This document shows positions 37,791 through 49,971 of a stretch of 64,000 bases of DNA, one piece after another (the stretch's first letter is position 1; every line of letters starts with the position of its first letter). The notes below the pieces were generated by a model, which ran no database searches, was not told the DNA's origin, and was given only the letters and a program-made list of their open reading frames with translations. The stretch comes from Pomacea canaliculata (lineage: Eukaryota; Mollusca; Gastropoda; Architaenioglossa; Ampullariidae), in contig NC_037595.1 of NCBI RefSeq assembly GCF_003073045.1, positions 7,243,509 through 7,307,508 of the forward strand. Reading direction: 5' to 3'. Both the position numbers and the translations under genes were made by a program.

Positions 37791-40700
37791 TTACTGATGA
37801 GACAGCTGCAAAACCCTTCTGTAGCAATCCTGAGAAAGTTTTATTCCTGAAGTTGGCTGCATGCATCTTGGACACCGGTTTATCTGTTCAGTAAATTTGA
37901 TGCCTCCAAAAAACAGAGCCAGCACAGCACCGAGTGTCCACATGGAACCATCATGACTTCTTTGTTTTTCTCTCTACAGCTTAGGCATAGATGTCCTAAT
38001 ATCCACTCTATAAAACAGATAAAAACATTAAAATGTCTATAATAATGACTTCTTTTTTAAAAGACACCCCATCAATAAGAAAACAACTAGACAATCTATA
38101 GACACAGAAATATAGAGAAAGAAAAAGGTGAGAAAATAAGACTGCATGTCCAAAAGAGATTTAGAGTTTTTAGATAAAAGTATTGCAACTGCTTACAGTG
38201 ACAGCTGTTCATATATAACAAAAGGCGAAGCAGGAGCAGTCTGTGTGCATATCGGGGAGGAAGTGGGTGGGTGAGAAGCAAAAGGAGGAGGGAAAAAGTG
38301 ACCATGCAAGTATGAGAAACAGAGAAGGAGTGAAAAAGATAAAGAAATCAATTTCCGCCCCTAAACTTACAATACTGGAAAATACAACAATGAATGACAA
38401 TGTATACAAACTGCAAACAATGGAAACAAACTGCACAAATCTGCATGTGAATGAGTCAAAGAGAAAAAGGTGTGATAAGCAATCGCATAACACACACACA
38501 AAATCTAGTTTGTGATAACGAGTGGAAGTAGTAGACACAAACAGTGGGCCTTTCGCACAATCACCAAGACAAATCAGTAAGGACCGTAAAGATTTATAAA
38601 TATGTATGCATATTTATTACAGAAGAAGCTCAGCTAAATTGGGGATACAGAATTTCAAAAGAAGTGCACTTAAATGTATGCGTGTACATGAAGGGAGTGT
38701 TTGTGCACACATACACACAGTTTTCTCCTCAAAATTTCAGAAATTCATCATCTTCCTTTTTAATTTTACCTTGGCGTGCTAAGAAAATATCAATGTCCCC
38801 ATCAGCATTCATGTAATATTGTCGTCTCCGACTTGCTCTGGCTGGGGCATCGTGATTCCTCTCTTAAATTACAACAAATACATAATTTTTATTATTAATA
38901 ATTGTAGTCAAAACTACTTTCAATCAAATTTACTTTTAAAAAATCTTAAGCTGATTACAAAATTGTTTTTATTTCACCTCATAATGAACACCATGAAGAA
39001 GCCGTAAGGGTGTGCACAAACAAGTAAACATAATTGTATTTATACTACAATGGTTCTAATACAAGTTGCTTCCCCTGTGTGGATTTTTATTTCGGGTCAG
39101 ATTACTGATTATTGCACTTGTAACTGAATTTCTTTTTAATTAATAGTGGTTTTTTAGCATCATGCTCTATGAGAAGTTATTCATGCTTGCCTGACCTATT
39201 GGAACTGCTCAACAATAATGAATACAGAAGAAATCAACACAGTACATTTTCATCATGATTTTCTTTCACTACATTTATAATGGCTCGAAAAACACATTTA
39301 AATAATTATAGTGCAACTGATATTCTGCCAAGCAAACAACAGAATTCTAAAAGGGTGGTGGGGGGACCTTCAATTTATGAAAATATGTGTTAAAGGCCTA
39401 GTGATATTACTCACCACAAACAAATAGAATGTGGATTTAGCCATTAGCCATTTGGTATAATTTCCATCTGGCGTTTATTTCAATTTCATGGCGATTATAG
39501 TGTCTAATGGATCTGATGGGATGATGAAGTCTATGTCACATGCTGAAAATGTATGCAACTGAAATGTTACCCTCTAGTTTAGACCAGACTGCTGATGCCC
39601 TCTATAAGACAACCCATTTGGTTAATTAGTGAACAAACTTAAAGTTGATTTTTAACTAAATTTCTGAAAGAAGGTTCTTCAAAGTCTTGTGTTCTGCAGA
39701 TAGAATTTTAAACTGGAAAAACAATTTTCCCATGGCATTTTGAATATAAAACAGATATTTTCAGAAATTTCTAGAACAGCAAATGGGTGCGATTAAAAAA
39801 AAAACAACCTTTTGAGGACAACTGAAAGAATGAGCCTTTAATGTTTTACTGCCAATTGATTATTTAAGTGGCATAAACATGTGCATATTACCTGCCCGAG
39901 CTTGTGCCAAATCAATGTAATCATTCCTATCAAACTCGAGGATTTCCGGCTGCAGGATGGCATTTGCAGCTTGCGCATCATGTACAGCATAGTCAACATG
40001 ATTGTCATCTAAAGGAACAGCCTCCGACAAATCCCTATCTGAGATAGAGAATTAATGGTCCGCATTAAGTACCACATAAAGATGGTTGTATACATATACA
40101 TGGTATGTCTTATTTGAGGTCTCCTCCACTCTTATTATCTACCATTATTTGAATATGTAAAAATATAATAATTTTTGGCATCATTGAAAGAGAACTTATT
40201 TACTGTAGTCAACATGTATATATTTGGACTGATTTGTATATATTACTAGCACACGAGTACCTATAAATCTTACCTGTAACAGCCATTGCAGAAAAATGAA
40301 AGTGTATTGTATTGTAGCAATAAGATCAGACAATAGTCTGTAGAAGAGATGCCATCTACAAAAGGACTCATTTGAGTAATTAACTAATGTAGAGATATGG
40401 AGTTAAGTTTTCAGATAAATTTCTAACTGGATATGAAATACTACATGAACCAAGAGTCAACCAAACAAGAAACACAAGTGTCAGCAAATGGATAACATCA
40501 TGACAAAAAAGAAAACAAGCACAGATGAGGAACTACACAGCATGCAAATCAGTCCTCTTGATTTGAACGAACCAAAAAAATGGGATCTGAGGCTGTATTT
40601 GAAGGCTTTTAATGCAGACAGTGTAACATAATCTGCTTTTCACTTATAGAAGAAAATACAAACAACATTATTTTGAACAATTTGAAGTTTTTTCCAGTCA

Positions 40701-43279
40701 GCCATTGAGGAGACTGACAAATAGAGTTGAAGTAATCCAGCCCAGACAATATATCTCCAGATATTACCTTTTGGTAGTAGAAACTGACAGGACAGATTGC
40801 TTTACTTACTGCACTTGTGACAGATTCAAAAGTATATTGTATTATTAGTGCTACTCGTTTTTCCTAAGAGAATGGCCAGTAGGTAATCTTGAATGTTAGG
40901 GGTTAAGTGTCTCATAAGACATTAGGCAAAGGTGCCTGATTTCTTGTGAATATAGCTTCTATGCTTTTAACCTATATTAGTGAAGACTCTTTATTCTTCC
41001 ACTCTTCTTTAGAGATTAAAGACAACTGTTAAAATGGGAGCAACTACTAGCTTCACGTTTCATCATCCCATTTGTCTCTCTATAGGCAATGTTTAAATGT
41101 TATGTTGCTTGTAACCGCATATGTGTTCTTAGTACTTATTATTATTATTCCCCTTGACGGCAAGTGGCGCACATTTGATCTTTAGATGCTTTGATTCTTG
41201 ATTACACCATGATTCTGGATGGTCTTGGAAAGAAATATAATCTCAAGAGAAGATAAAAACAGTAGAGGAAGTTTATTTGCAGAGGCTATTGGAAGGATTT
41301 AATTTTTGTCATGATTCATTTTCCGTTTGCTGCTGGACATCCAGGTTTATACAGAATCTACAAAGTGCAGATTGGCACAGACCTGCTGTATTGGACATGA
41401 GGCCAGATGCTAGCATCTGTGTATCATCAGCAAACATGAGATAATGCAAGGCCAAGTGGCAGATGGTTGGACCAAGTGGCTGAATGTATGAAGTGAATAA
41501 AAGACACAAGAGAGCCTCAAGACACTCTGGACTTCAAAAAGGTTGATGAAGATGCGCCCAAAACTACCACAGACTGGATGCAATCAGTAGGGACTGAAAA
41601 CAACATGAAGGTGCTGGAGAAGAATGTTGTAGAACAGACTTTTGTGTTAACTCATGTTTAAATAAAAACATCCAGAAAAAAGGGTATACCGAGTTTTACT
41701 AACCACCAGTAAATCACTCCTCTTGAACTGCCTTAAACATGAGAAACCAAACCAAACTGACCTTGAGCTGCATCATCTTGGTCAAACTCTGGCTGCTGGA
41801 AGACAGGAACATGTCCAGCCCGGCCAGCATTATGGTCAATAACTGGTGCATTTTCTGATGACATTGTTCAGACACCTGGTCTCTTTCTGTGGTTCTCTGG
41901 GCATAGGGTTGTAAACTCTGTGACACCAGACTTGCAGCAGGTAGAACACATTTCTCAAAAGCTGGTGATGAAGAAGCAAGTCCTATTGCACCATCTGAAA
42001 TATGAAGGCTACCAGAAAGCGCTCCTTTGTTCTGGCTACTACTAGTAGCACTAGAAAGGCTTCTTCCCAGAGTATCATCTGTAAACAATGCAAATAAAAC
42101 AAAGAAATCAAAAACACAATTTACATGAGATGCTATTAATGGTCACTGGTCAATTTGACTATGACCCTTAGTTGATTAATCCACAGCTCTAGACAAATCA
42201 AAAAACACCTTTTGTCAATTCAACGCTGGTCTTAACCTCAGTTGATTCAACTAACAAGTAGGTAAGTTATTATCAAGTCTAATGATACATTCTTTGCTCA
42301 TATTTAAAGTTAACTACACTTTTTAAAAATAGGTAGGACAGCTGCCATTGTTATCACATAAAAAATGAAATTATAAGGTGCAGCAATACCTGTCTATAAA
42401 AGAAAAAAATGTATTCTTTGCTTAATAATAATTTGATTTATAAAGTACATTTGCCTATGCAGAGACAAACTCAATACACTGCACATGAAAGACTACAAGC
42501 TAAACCAACAGTTAATCTATGCAACGACAGATCAATCGGCATGGCAGTATCCCTAACTGGGCCTACTTAGTGTGACGTCTGATGATTCATAGAACTACAT
42601 TGCATATCTTCAAAAGGTACGTGTCTGAGTAAAACATAAAAAATCCTAAGCATTTCAAGCTATTATTCAATACATCGTTAACTCTATCACCACCAAGTGT
42701 TTATTTACCTGCAAATGGTGGAACACCTTGAGATAATAAATATGGTTGGTTTTCATAAGAATAAATATCAAACAATCCAATGCTATTAACTAGGCCGGTT
42801 GATTCATCACCTGCTCTGGCTGGCTGCACCATCTGGAAGGTTGGAAGCAAGCTGACACCGACATCATCAACTCTAGGTGCTCCTAGGTTATCTCTAGATT
42901 GTTCATCTTCATTTTCCTCTAGAGTCTTATCTTCAATGTCTAGTTTATGTTCAGAATCACTTCTGAACAGATTGTGAGCAGGTCCTATGCAATCAGTAAC
43001 ACTGGCTGTGGATGAAGTAAAGGAATATTTCGACTGGTTCACCTGTGTGTTTTCAAGTCCAGGATCCACAGCCTGGGCCTGTGCACCATTCCTATCACTT
43101 ATGCTGGCACTTGGAACAAGCCTGCTGTCAGCACCTAACATAGGACGACTAGCCTGCTCATTGTGTTCACTACTAGGGGTAACCTGTGATTGCTCATATG
43201 AACCAGGAATGTTACATGGTGATGATGATGCATTCTGGCTATTATTGTGCTGCTGCTGTGGCATCCTCTGAGCAGCCAT
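37791..43279 (-). CDS. C-terminal RING-finger protein (putative E3 ubiquitin ligase), five exons, two frameshifts
   Basis: Exons on the minus strand are 42709-43279, 41762-42078, 39892-40038, 38770-38862 and 37791-38007. Every junction is GT-AG and phase 1. The N-terminal 200 or so residues are Gln/Asn/Ser-rich and probably disordered. An acidic middle (AVPLDDNHVDYAVHDAQA, EILEFDRNDYIDLAQARA) is followed by RASRRRQYY and a C-terminal RING: LCLSC, then EVMMVPCGHSVLCWLC, then RCPRC, with C3HC4-type spacing. About 448 residues in all. Two single-base breaks are needed to keep the frame: near 41862-41872, between TERDQVSEQ and SSENAPVIDHNAG, and in an A6 run at 37908-37913 inside the RING. Adding one base to each makes both exons multiples of three and the CDS exactly 449 codons. 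I do not recognise the orthologue; substrate and partners are unknown. Confidence 0.8.
41309..41510 (-). pseudogene. LINE reverse-transcriptase fragment
   Basis: The minus strand encodes LFTSYIQPLGPTI, then HYLMFADDTQM, matching the palm region of CR1/jockey-like reverse transcriptases (the IxPL stretch and the FADD catalytic motif). Nothing else of the element is recognisable around it. It lies inside the region between RING gene exons 2 and 3 and is a short relic. Confidence 0.7.
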
Positions 43280-44639
43280 TACATGTTACAGATGTTCTCT
43301 ATGCAGGTTATGTAGTCAGCAACTTTCCCCCCAGATGGGACACACATTCTAGTCCAAGAGCATCTAGCATCAGAGTATTTCACTTGTATATGTCCAATAC
43401 TTCATTCCTCGTTGGCAACAGCTTCCCATTTCCAATCCCCATCTGTAAAACAGTTCAGTTACTTTAAATGTAGTCACATCAAGCAAGGTAGGGTTAATGA
43501 ATGCAACATAATGCAAATCACATATCAATAAATTTATTAACCAGTGGCAATGGAGCATGTCTGTAATAGAATGAGATCACTTATAAGCTTGTTAAAACTA
43601 TCTTGTGAACATATAATTGCTATTTTTCACGGGGATTTATTTCCCAGTTTGTTCTCTTTAGCTGTTTACTTACAGTCTTACATGAATCTGAAACTGGAAT
43701 CATTAATGGCAACATAGTGGCTATAATATACATACGTTTAAATGGTTGATGTGATGGAGTAAAATCAAACTTATAACAGCACTGGAATATTGTTCGCTAC
43801 TAAACAACCCGTTTTTTGTGGTCATGCATTAAGTGTAAGAATTTTAACTATTTACAAACACACTCTAGAATATAGCGTCGTATCTCAAAATTATTGACAT
43901 GAGCAACACACAATCGAGTATTTTCCAAACAACCACTGTCACACCAGGCTACGAATGCAATTAAAAGACAAAGTTAATGATAAAAGATCGTATAATCATA
44001 ATGTATCAAAAATTTAATAACAATTCACACTATTAAAATAATTATGAAAAGTTACGTGCATTGACTGCGCAATTAGCGACTATGGCGGGAACATGAAGTA
44101 ATGCTGTCGATGCGAATGAATGTGATCATCTTTCTTCGAAAAATTTTTCCAATAAATTAATGGTGCACAAACATATAGATCCGAATTTTATTTAAAAAAT
44201 CCTCATGTCCAATTTACTGGGGGTTAAATAGATATGTTGGATAGATACGCAACTAAGCGGAGACCTGTAAATGTTGACCTTTTTGCACATCCTCATAAAA
44301 GAGCTCTCGTGACATAAGTACTGCCCTTACAATGTTCAGTGATGGCTTACGGTTAGCTGGTGAATGTGTTAAGAAGACCATATACACAGGGAGAGAGAGA
44401 AAAAAAGTTTGGTCTGATGAGAGAAAGCAGGAAACATCTATGCAAGACCCTCAAGAAATTTTGTACATCACACTCTAAATTAATGTGGTCAGTCTGGCTA
44501 CAGGGGCATAATATTCGTTGGACATTTAGGTATTCTGATAAGAGTTATATTCCTCTGATGCAGAAATAGGAAGACTAGCTTAGAATAGAATCATGGGTGT
44601 GTCTATAGGACTCTAGGTGTATTGTGCTGTCTGCCAAGA
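43280..44639. other. 5' region of the RING gene
   Basis: It probably holds the promoter and one or more non-coding first exons: an acceptor-like CTGCATAG lies about 18 bases before the ATG. A GGCGGGAA word near 44082 is E2F-like, but this is weak. No other gene recognised. Confidence 0.35.
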
Positions 44640-44790
44640 CCAATGCTTATAGCCATTTGCGAAGTTCTCCGCTGGTCTCGGTGAGCCTTAACAAAGAATG
44701 TGACTAAACCTTGAAGCTTTGTACAAGCATGCCTCGTTTTAGTAATTAACTGAGGAAAAAACATCTGCCAGCAGTCCAGTAATACAAATT
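44640..44790 (+). repeat. segment homologous to 57115-57280 (decayed copy)
   Basis: It shares, in the same order and strand, CCAA.GCTTA, TCTCGG.GAGCC, ACAAAGAATGT.ACTAAACC, GCATGCCTCGTTTTAG, AAAAAA.CAT.TGCCAGC and TCCAG...ATTCGTG with 57115-57280. Identity looks about 70-75 percent by eye. The open frame of the other copy is closed here by a stop soon after ATGCCTCGTTTT. Confidence 0.65.
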
Positions 44791-45136
44791 CGTGATCGAA
44801 TGGGAACAGGAATAAAACTCTCAATCCCATCACCACCTCACAGCCACCACCGTGTATTGTCCTGCTCGTAACCAAGATGACTCTTCGAGGAACGAGAGCC
44901 CTCGTGGCTGTGCTCATCACCACCGATCGTGTCATCTAGGAAGAAACATCATCCCGTAAACCTCGAGGCTACAACCAATCGAAATGCACCGCCAAACTAA
45001 GATCATATCCAACATGGCGTGTTGTTTTGTAGGCTTTATGAATGAATCAATGCTGCACAGACATCGCCAATTTTGTTTTGCATAATTTTAAAAAAGTCAT
45101 CATAACTGAAAAGTATGTATAGTCATAGGTCCATTT

Positions 45137-45317
45137 TGTGACATAAGGCAAGTGTTGGCCTTATTCCTAAAATGAACAATCCGTAAAAGGTTTAGTTCCG
45201 GTTAAGAGATTTAAATATACTTGGGCGGGAGCCGACATGAAGCGGTCTCTTGCGTGTTTTCTAACTGGACAGTTTAATGAGTGCCACCTCTAATACCCAC
45301 AAACCAATAACACAACA
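45137..45317 (+). repeat. 5' LTR of the Gypsy element
   Basis: 181 bp, begins TGTGACATAAGG and ends CACAACA. No difference from the 3' LTR was seen by eye. Confidence 0.95.
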
Positions 45318-45333
45318 TGGTGTCAGAAGTGAG
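45318..45333 (+). promoter_or_regulatory. primer-binding site
   Basis: TGGTGTCAGAAGTGAG directly abuts the 5' LTR. The TGG start is the complement of a tRNA CCA end. The word is like those used by tRNA-Leu-primed Gypsy elements, but the tRNA identity is inferred, not checked. Confidence 0.75.
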
Positions 45334-45439
45334 CAGCAAAGTGCTAGCTGTGTGATTTCTCCAGAAACTTTCAGGTGGGCACGTTTTTCTCATTTTGAAA
45401 TATTGCGTCGTACGTTCGCAAAGTGACATTTCTCGCAAG

Positions 45440-46240
45440 ATGGCGGAGACACATCAGAGAAAACACTTCACTGCAAACGTTCCTGTTCCCTCAAAGCTGG
45501 ATTTGTCTTCTAACATTGAAGTAAATTGGAAAAAATTTATTCGTCAATGGCAGAACTATGAGGTAGCTACGCGCCTTGATAAAGAAGATTCAGCTTATCG
45601 TTGTGCAGTTCTATTAGCTTGCATTGGTGAGGACGCACAAGAAATCTATGAAGGATTATCCTTTGCAGAAGGGGAGAACGACAAAGATATTCAGACTGTC
45701 ATCGACAAGTTCAACGACTTTTGTTTGGGTAGCACACATGAGGTGTATGAGAGCTACAAGTTTCATAGCCGAAACCAAAACAAGGATGAGTCAGTTGATA
45801 CTTACGTCACAGTTTTACGCAAGTTAGCAAAATCATGTGATTTCAAAGATGTTGACCGCATGATTCGTGACAGACTTGTGATCGGTGTTCAAGATGACAC
45901 TATGCGTGAAAAATTGTTGCAGAAGAAAACACTCAAGCTTCCAGAAGCAATAGAAATTTGCAGAGCTCATGAGACGTCCAAGACTCAAGCACACTCGATG
46001 TTGGCAAGCAACAGCGAGAGTACAGTTGAGAAAACCATCAACAAGATTCAGAAAGGTCAGCGAAAAGTTCGTTGCGGTACGAAGCCAGGCCTTCGGGGAA
46101 AACCAGAGACTAAGCCATGCTCTCGATGCGGAAAGGTTCCACAACAGAGATGGTTGTCCTGCAAAGAACGCTAAATGCAGAAAGTGTTCCAAGATTGGTC
46201 ACTACGCTGCAGTCTGTCGCTCTTCAGGTTCTTCTAAGAT
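45440..46240 (+). pseudogene. Gypsy gag with two zinc knuckles, one frameshift
   Basis: Capsid-like region from an ATG at 45440, with the retrotransposon gag signature around FHSRNQNKDESVDTYVTVL and LRKLAKSCDF. The nucleocapsid has two CCHC knuckles, the first CSRCGK..., the second CRKCSKIGHYAAVC. The frame breaks inside the first knuckle near 46132-46140. After it, the reading continues in another frame into the protease. Confidence 0.85.
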
Positions 46241-49200
46241 TCACACAGTGGAAGAGGAAGAAGAAGACGAAGAAGCTTACATGGGTATGATTGTAGGCAG
46301 TGTGACAACAGATCCTTGGAAAGTCAGTCTCCTGATGGAAGATACAGAGAATGTATTTAAGCTTGACACCGGAGCTGATGTTACCGTCGTACCTCAGACC
46401 GCAGTTCCAGCAGCCAAGCGATCACTGCAGAAAGTGCGCAAGAAACTGTATGGTCCAGGTCGTGTTGAGATAGCTGTGGAAGGCATGTTCAAGGCAAAAC
46501 TGACATACAAGAATGTCTCCACACTGCAAGATGTGTATGTCGTAAAAACACTTGAAGAACCATTGCTAGGTCGACCAGCCATTACAGCGTTGAAGTTGAT
46601 TGAGAGAATCAACACAGTTACAGAGGATCAGGAAAAGCAGTACAAGGAAGAATTCCCAAAACTCTTCAGAGGACTAGGAAGTATACAAGATCCTTATAAG
46701 ATTCGTTTGAAAGAACAAGTTGTTCCATATGCAGTAGCAGCTCCAAGACGCTTACCTTTGCCCTTGAAACAGAAAGTCAAGGCAGAATTGGATCAACTTG
46801 AAGAACAGGGAGTGATTCGCACAGTCACAAGCCAGTGATTGGTGCGCCCCAATAGTAGTGGTGCCCAAGAGCGACGAGAGAGTCAGAATCTGCGTCGATC
46901 TGAGCAAAACTAAATGAAGCAGTTCGCAGAGAGAACTACCGTTACCGTCAACAGATGAACTGTTTAGCCCAGCTGTCAGGAGCAAAAATGTTCACAAAGC
47001 TTGATTGCAAAAAGGGTTTCCATCAACTTCCACTGGATGAAGGAAGTCAGGAGTTAACAACCTTCATCACACCTTTTGGAAGGTACTGTTATACACGCTT
47101 ACCCTTCGGGATAAGTTCAGGACCAGAAGTATTTCAACGACGAATGTCTCAACTTCTTGCGAACAATGAAAATGTCATTTGTGACATTGACGATCTGCTC
47201 ATTTTCGGTAAGAACAAGCAAGAACATGATCGGTACTTGAAGAAAGTGATGTCGACGCTTCAAGAAGCGGGCATTACCCTGAACGATGAGAAGTGCCAGT
47301 TTGCCAAAGAGAAGATATCCTTTCTCGGGCACATCATCTCGAAAGATGGGATCGCCATCGACCCAGAGAACTGTCTGCTGTGAAGAATTTTCCCAAGCCA
47401 GAGAACATTTCTGATCTCAGAAGATTGTTAGGAATGGTTAACCACGTTGCGAAGTTTGCAGGCCCTAACTCGCAAACGACAGCAAACCGCTACGTGACCT
47501 GCTCAAGAAAAACATAGAGTGGTGTTGGGACACTGCTCAAGAAACATCGTTTGAGAAGATTAAGAAACAGCTGACTGAAGCGCCAGTGTTGGCACACTAT
47601 GGTACTGACAAAATGACCGTCGTCTCAACAGATGCTTCATCTTTCGGTCTCGGTGCAGTATTACTTCAGAAACAGTCAGATGGTCACCTCAAGCCAGTTT
47701 TCTACGCATCAAGAAGTATGACGGAAACTGAGCGCAGGTACGCGCAAAGTTGAGCGTGAAGCACTCGCAGTGACTTGGGCGTGTGAAAAGTTCTGTGACT
47801 ACATCACAGGACTTCGTGATCTGACAATCGAAACTGACCACAAGCCATTATTGGCTCTACTGAAAACAAAGAACCTTGAAGATCTACCTCCGAGAATTCA
47901 GAGATTCCGGATGCGCCTGATGAGGTTCAAGTACAACATTGTCTACACAAAAGGCAAGAATCTCGTGACTGCTGACACACTCTCACGAGCCCCAGTAAGA
48001 AACACTCCGACAGATGAGAGAAGTGAAGAAGAAGAGATCTTCATCAAGCAAGTGATTCAGAGCTTGCCAGCCAGTGAAAAACGCATCGAAGAAATCAAGA
48101 ATGAGACTGCAAGAGATACTGTTTGTAAGACAGTGCTGTATTATCTCCACAATGGATGGCCACGTTCTAGTCCAGAACATGAAGAACTGAAAGCATTTTG
48201 GACAGTACGTTCAGAAGTCACAGAACATGATGAACTTCTTCTCTACAGATCAAGACTGATCATCCCTGAAGTACTGAGAACAGACATTCTCCACAGACTT
48301 CACATTGGACATCAAGGCATCGTAAAATGTCGTGCCTTGGCCAGAGAGAGCGTTTGGTGGCCAAAGCTTTCTAAGCAGATAGAGTCCATGGTACAGAGGT
48401 GCACAATTTGCATCAAGAGAGGCCAATTCCCCTGAGCCACTCATTCCCTCTGTCACACCAGCATTCCCTTGGCAGAAAGTTGGCATGGACATCTTGAACT
48501 GAAAAAAGAACAGTACTTACTAGTGTGGACTATTATTCACGTTATATTGAGTTGGCACACTTGAAGAATACTTCGGCGGAAACAGTCATCAACCATGTTA
48601 AGAGCATTTTTTTCCCGCCATGGAATTCCACAAATCGTCATCTCAGACAACGGCCCGCAGTTCTCCAGCAAGCAGTTCCAAACGTTCGCTCAACAGTACG
48701 AGTTCACTCACAAACAACAAGCAGCCCGTACTATCCACAAGCGAATGGCGAAGCCGAACGCGCCGTTCAAAACCGTGAAATCAATCCTGAAGAAGGCAGA
48801 TGATCCTTATTTAGCGATTCTCACATATCGCGCTACGCCACTTCAGCAAGGTCTCAGTCCAGCAGAACTGTTGTTTGGGAGAAGACTACGCACCATGGTC
48901 CCCACAATACATCTCAGTTTTCCGAGAAAAAGGAAAAAGAAAGGAAGGACTTTCATAAGAAAGACGAGAATGCAGAAGTTGAAAATATAAACAGAACTTC
49001 GACAGAGCACACCGTGCCAGACCAGCCGCTGAGTTGGAACCAGGTCAGCCAGTTTGGGTGAAGCCAACCCAGACACCAGGGACAATCATCAAGTCTCTGC
49101 CCAACAGATCATATGAGGTAGAGACTCCCTACGGTCGCCAACGACGCAACCGCCGTCTCTTGATTCCCAGAGATCTCAATCCCGAGAATCCCAGACCTAT

Positions 49201-49426
49201 CCCAAGGACTCTGTCGTCCCTTATTCCAACAAACCCAAAGTCCGAAGAGGATCTCGACCCCTTGTCTGGTCTACACTCAGACGATCCAGACGTTACTGTT
49301 GACAATCCAGAGCATGTCCAGGAGCCGAGCCAGGAAGTTGCCAGCGTCCAAAGTCATCGCTCCTCCAGACCAGCCTGTCAAGACTACCAAGAGTGGTCGC
49401 ACCATCAAGATCCCACAGAGACTTGA
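46175..49426 (+). pseudogene. Gypsy pol: protease, RT, RNase H, integrase, multiply broken
   Basis: Domains in order: aspartic protease (FKLDTGADVTVVP near 46351); reverse transcriptase (FTKLDCKKGFHQL near 46990, LPFGISSGP near 47100, catalytic DIDDLLIFG near 47182); RNase H (STDASSFGLGAVLLQK near 47629, ETDHKPLLALL near 47830); integrase zinc finger (HRLHIGHQGIVKC...CTIC, 48295-48410), integrase core (DYYSRYIEL near 48526, ISDNGPQFSS near 48640) and a C-terminal tail with GQPVWVK (49046) and PYGRQRRNRR. Interruptions occur near 46832, 46905, 47380, 47480-47500, 47745, 48435, 48500, 48625, 48720 and 48980. They look like small indels rather than large deletions. As written it could not make an intact polyprotein. 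Confidence 0.9.
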
Positions 49427-49530
49427 CTTGTAAATGATTGACTCGAATCAAACGCACATAGACTTGAATAGGAAATTCAAGAATATTAAAATTAATGTTA
49501 ATTAAGTTATATTGAAACAATGTCCATTTT

Positions 49531-49543
49531 AAAGAAAGGGAGA
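49531..49543 (+). promoter_or_regulatory. polypurine tract
   Basis: AAAGAAAGGGAGA, all purine, lies immediately before the 3' LTR, where plus-strand priming is expected. Confidence 0.8.
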
Positions 49544-49724
49544 TGTGACATAAGGCAAGTGTTGGCCTTATTCCTAAAATGAACAATCCGTAAAAGGTTT
49601 AGTTCCGGTTAAGAGATTTAAATATACTTGGGCGGGAGCCGACATGAAGCGGTCTCTTGCGTGTTTTCTAACTGGACAGTTTAATGAGTGCCACCTCTAA
49701 TACCCACAAACCAATAACACAACA
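49544..49724 (+). repeat. 3' LTR of the Gypsy element
   Basis: 181 bp copy of the 5' LTR, same TG...CA termini. It is followed by the duplicated CATTT. Confidence 0.95.
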
Positions 49725-49729
49725 CATTT

Positions 49730-49971
49730 CTCTCGGTTTTTGTTTTTTCTATAAACCAGCATGCATCGTATACATAGGCCATACTTCCGGTTTCGAGTTT
49801 TCATTCGTCCCTTCACGTGCACAAAATAAAGATTGTTTTGTATTTCTTATATAGGTAAGAAAAATTCGTTCCGAATGTCATATCTCGTATTAGACACCCA
49901 CTATTGCACTGCTGCTCTTTCTGTTGTATTTTGAAACTTGTATTTAGTTTTGGTATTCATGTGTAGGTACA
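49730..49971 (+). promoter_or_regulatory. likely promoter and 5' UTR of the GTF2I-like gene
   Basis: ACTTCCGGT at 49783-49791 is a consensus ETS-factor site, common in core promoters of housekeeping genes. A 5' non-coding exon ending at 49854 (ATAG then GTAAGA donor) and an acceptor GTGTAG at 49961-49966, six bases before the ATG, are plausible. The Gypsy 3' LTR ends only about 58 bp upstream of the ETS word. Confidence 0.45.

Larger units (their letters stand above)
45137..49724 (+). mobile_element. full-length Ty3/Gypsy LTR retrotransposon, very young by LTRs
   Basis: Two 181 bp direct terminal repeats (45137-45317 and 49544-49724), bounded TG...CA, are identical by eye over their full length. 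The flanking pentamer CATTT occurs on both sides (45132-45136 and 49725-49729), a perfect 5 bp target duplication. The primer-binding site follows the 5' LTR directly, and a purine tract (AAAGAAAGGGAGA) precedes the 3' LTR. Gag, protease, reverse transcriptase, RNase H and integrase appear in Ty3/Gypsy order, with no envelope gene. The 4.6 kb size is typical. The open frames are repeatedly broken. It lies about 250 bp upstream of the GTF2I-like gene in the same orientation. Confidence 0.95.

Noticed and set aside
44603-44935. 110-codon minus-strand open frame
   Set aside because: It lies antisense to the duplicated 44640-44790 segment and has no motif or conserved counterpart at 57 kb.
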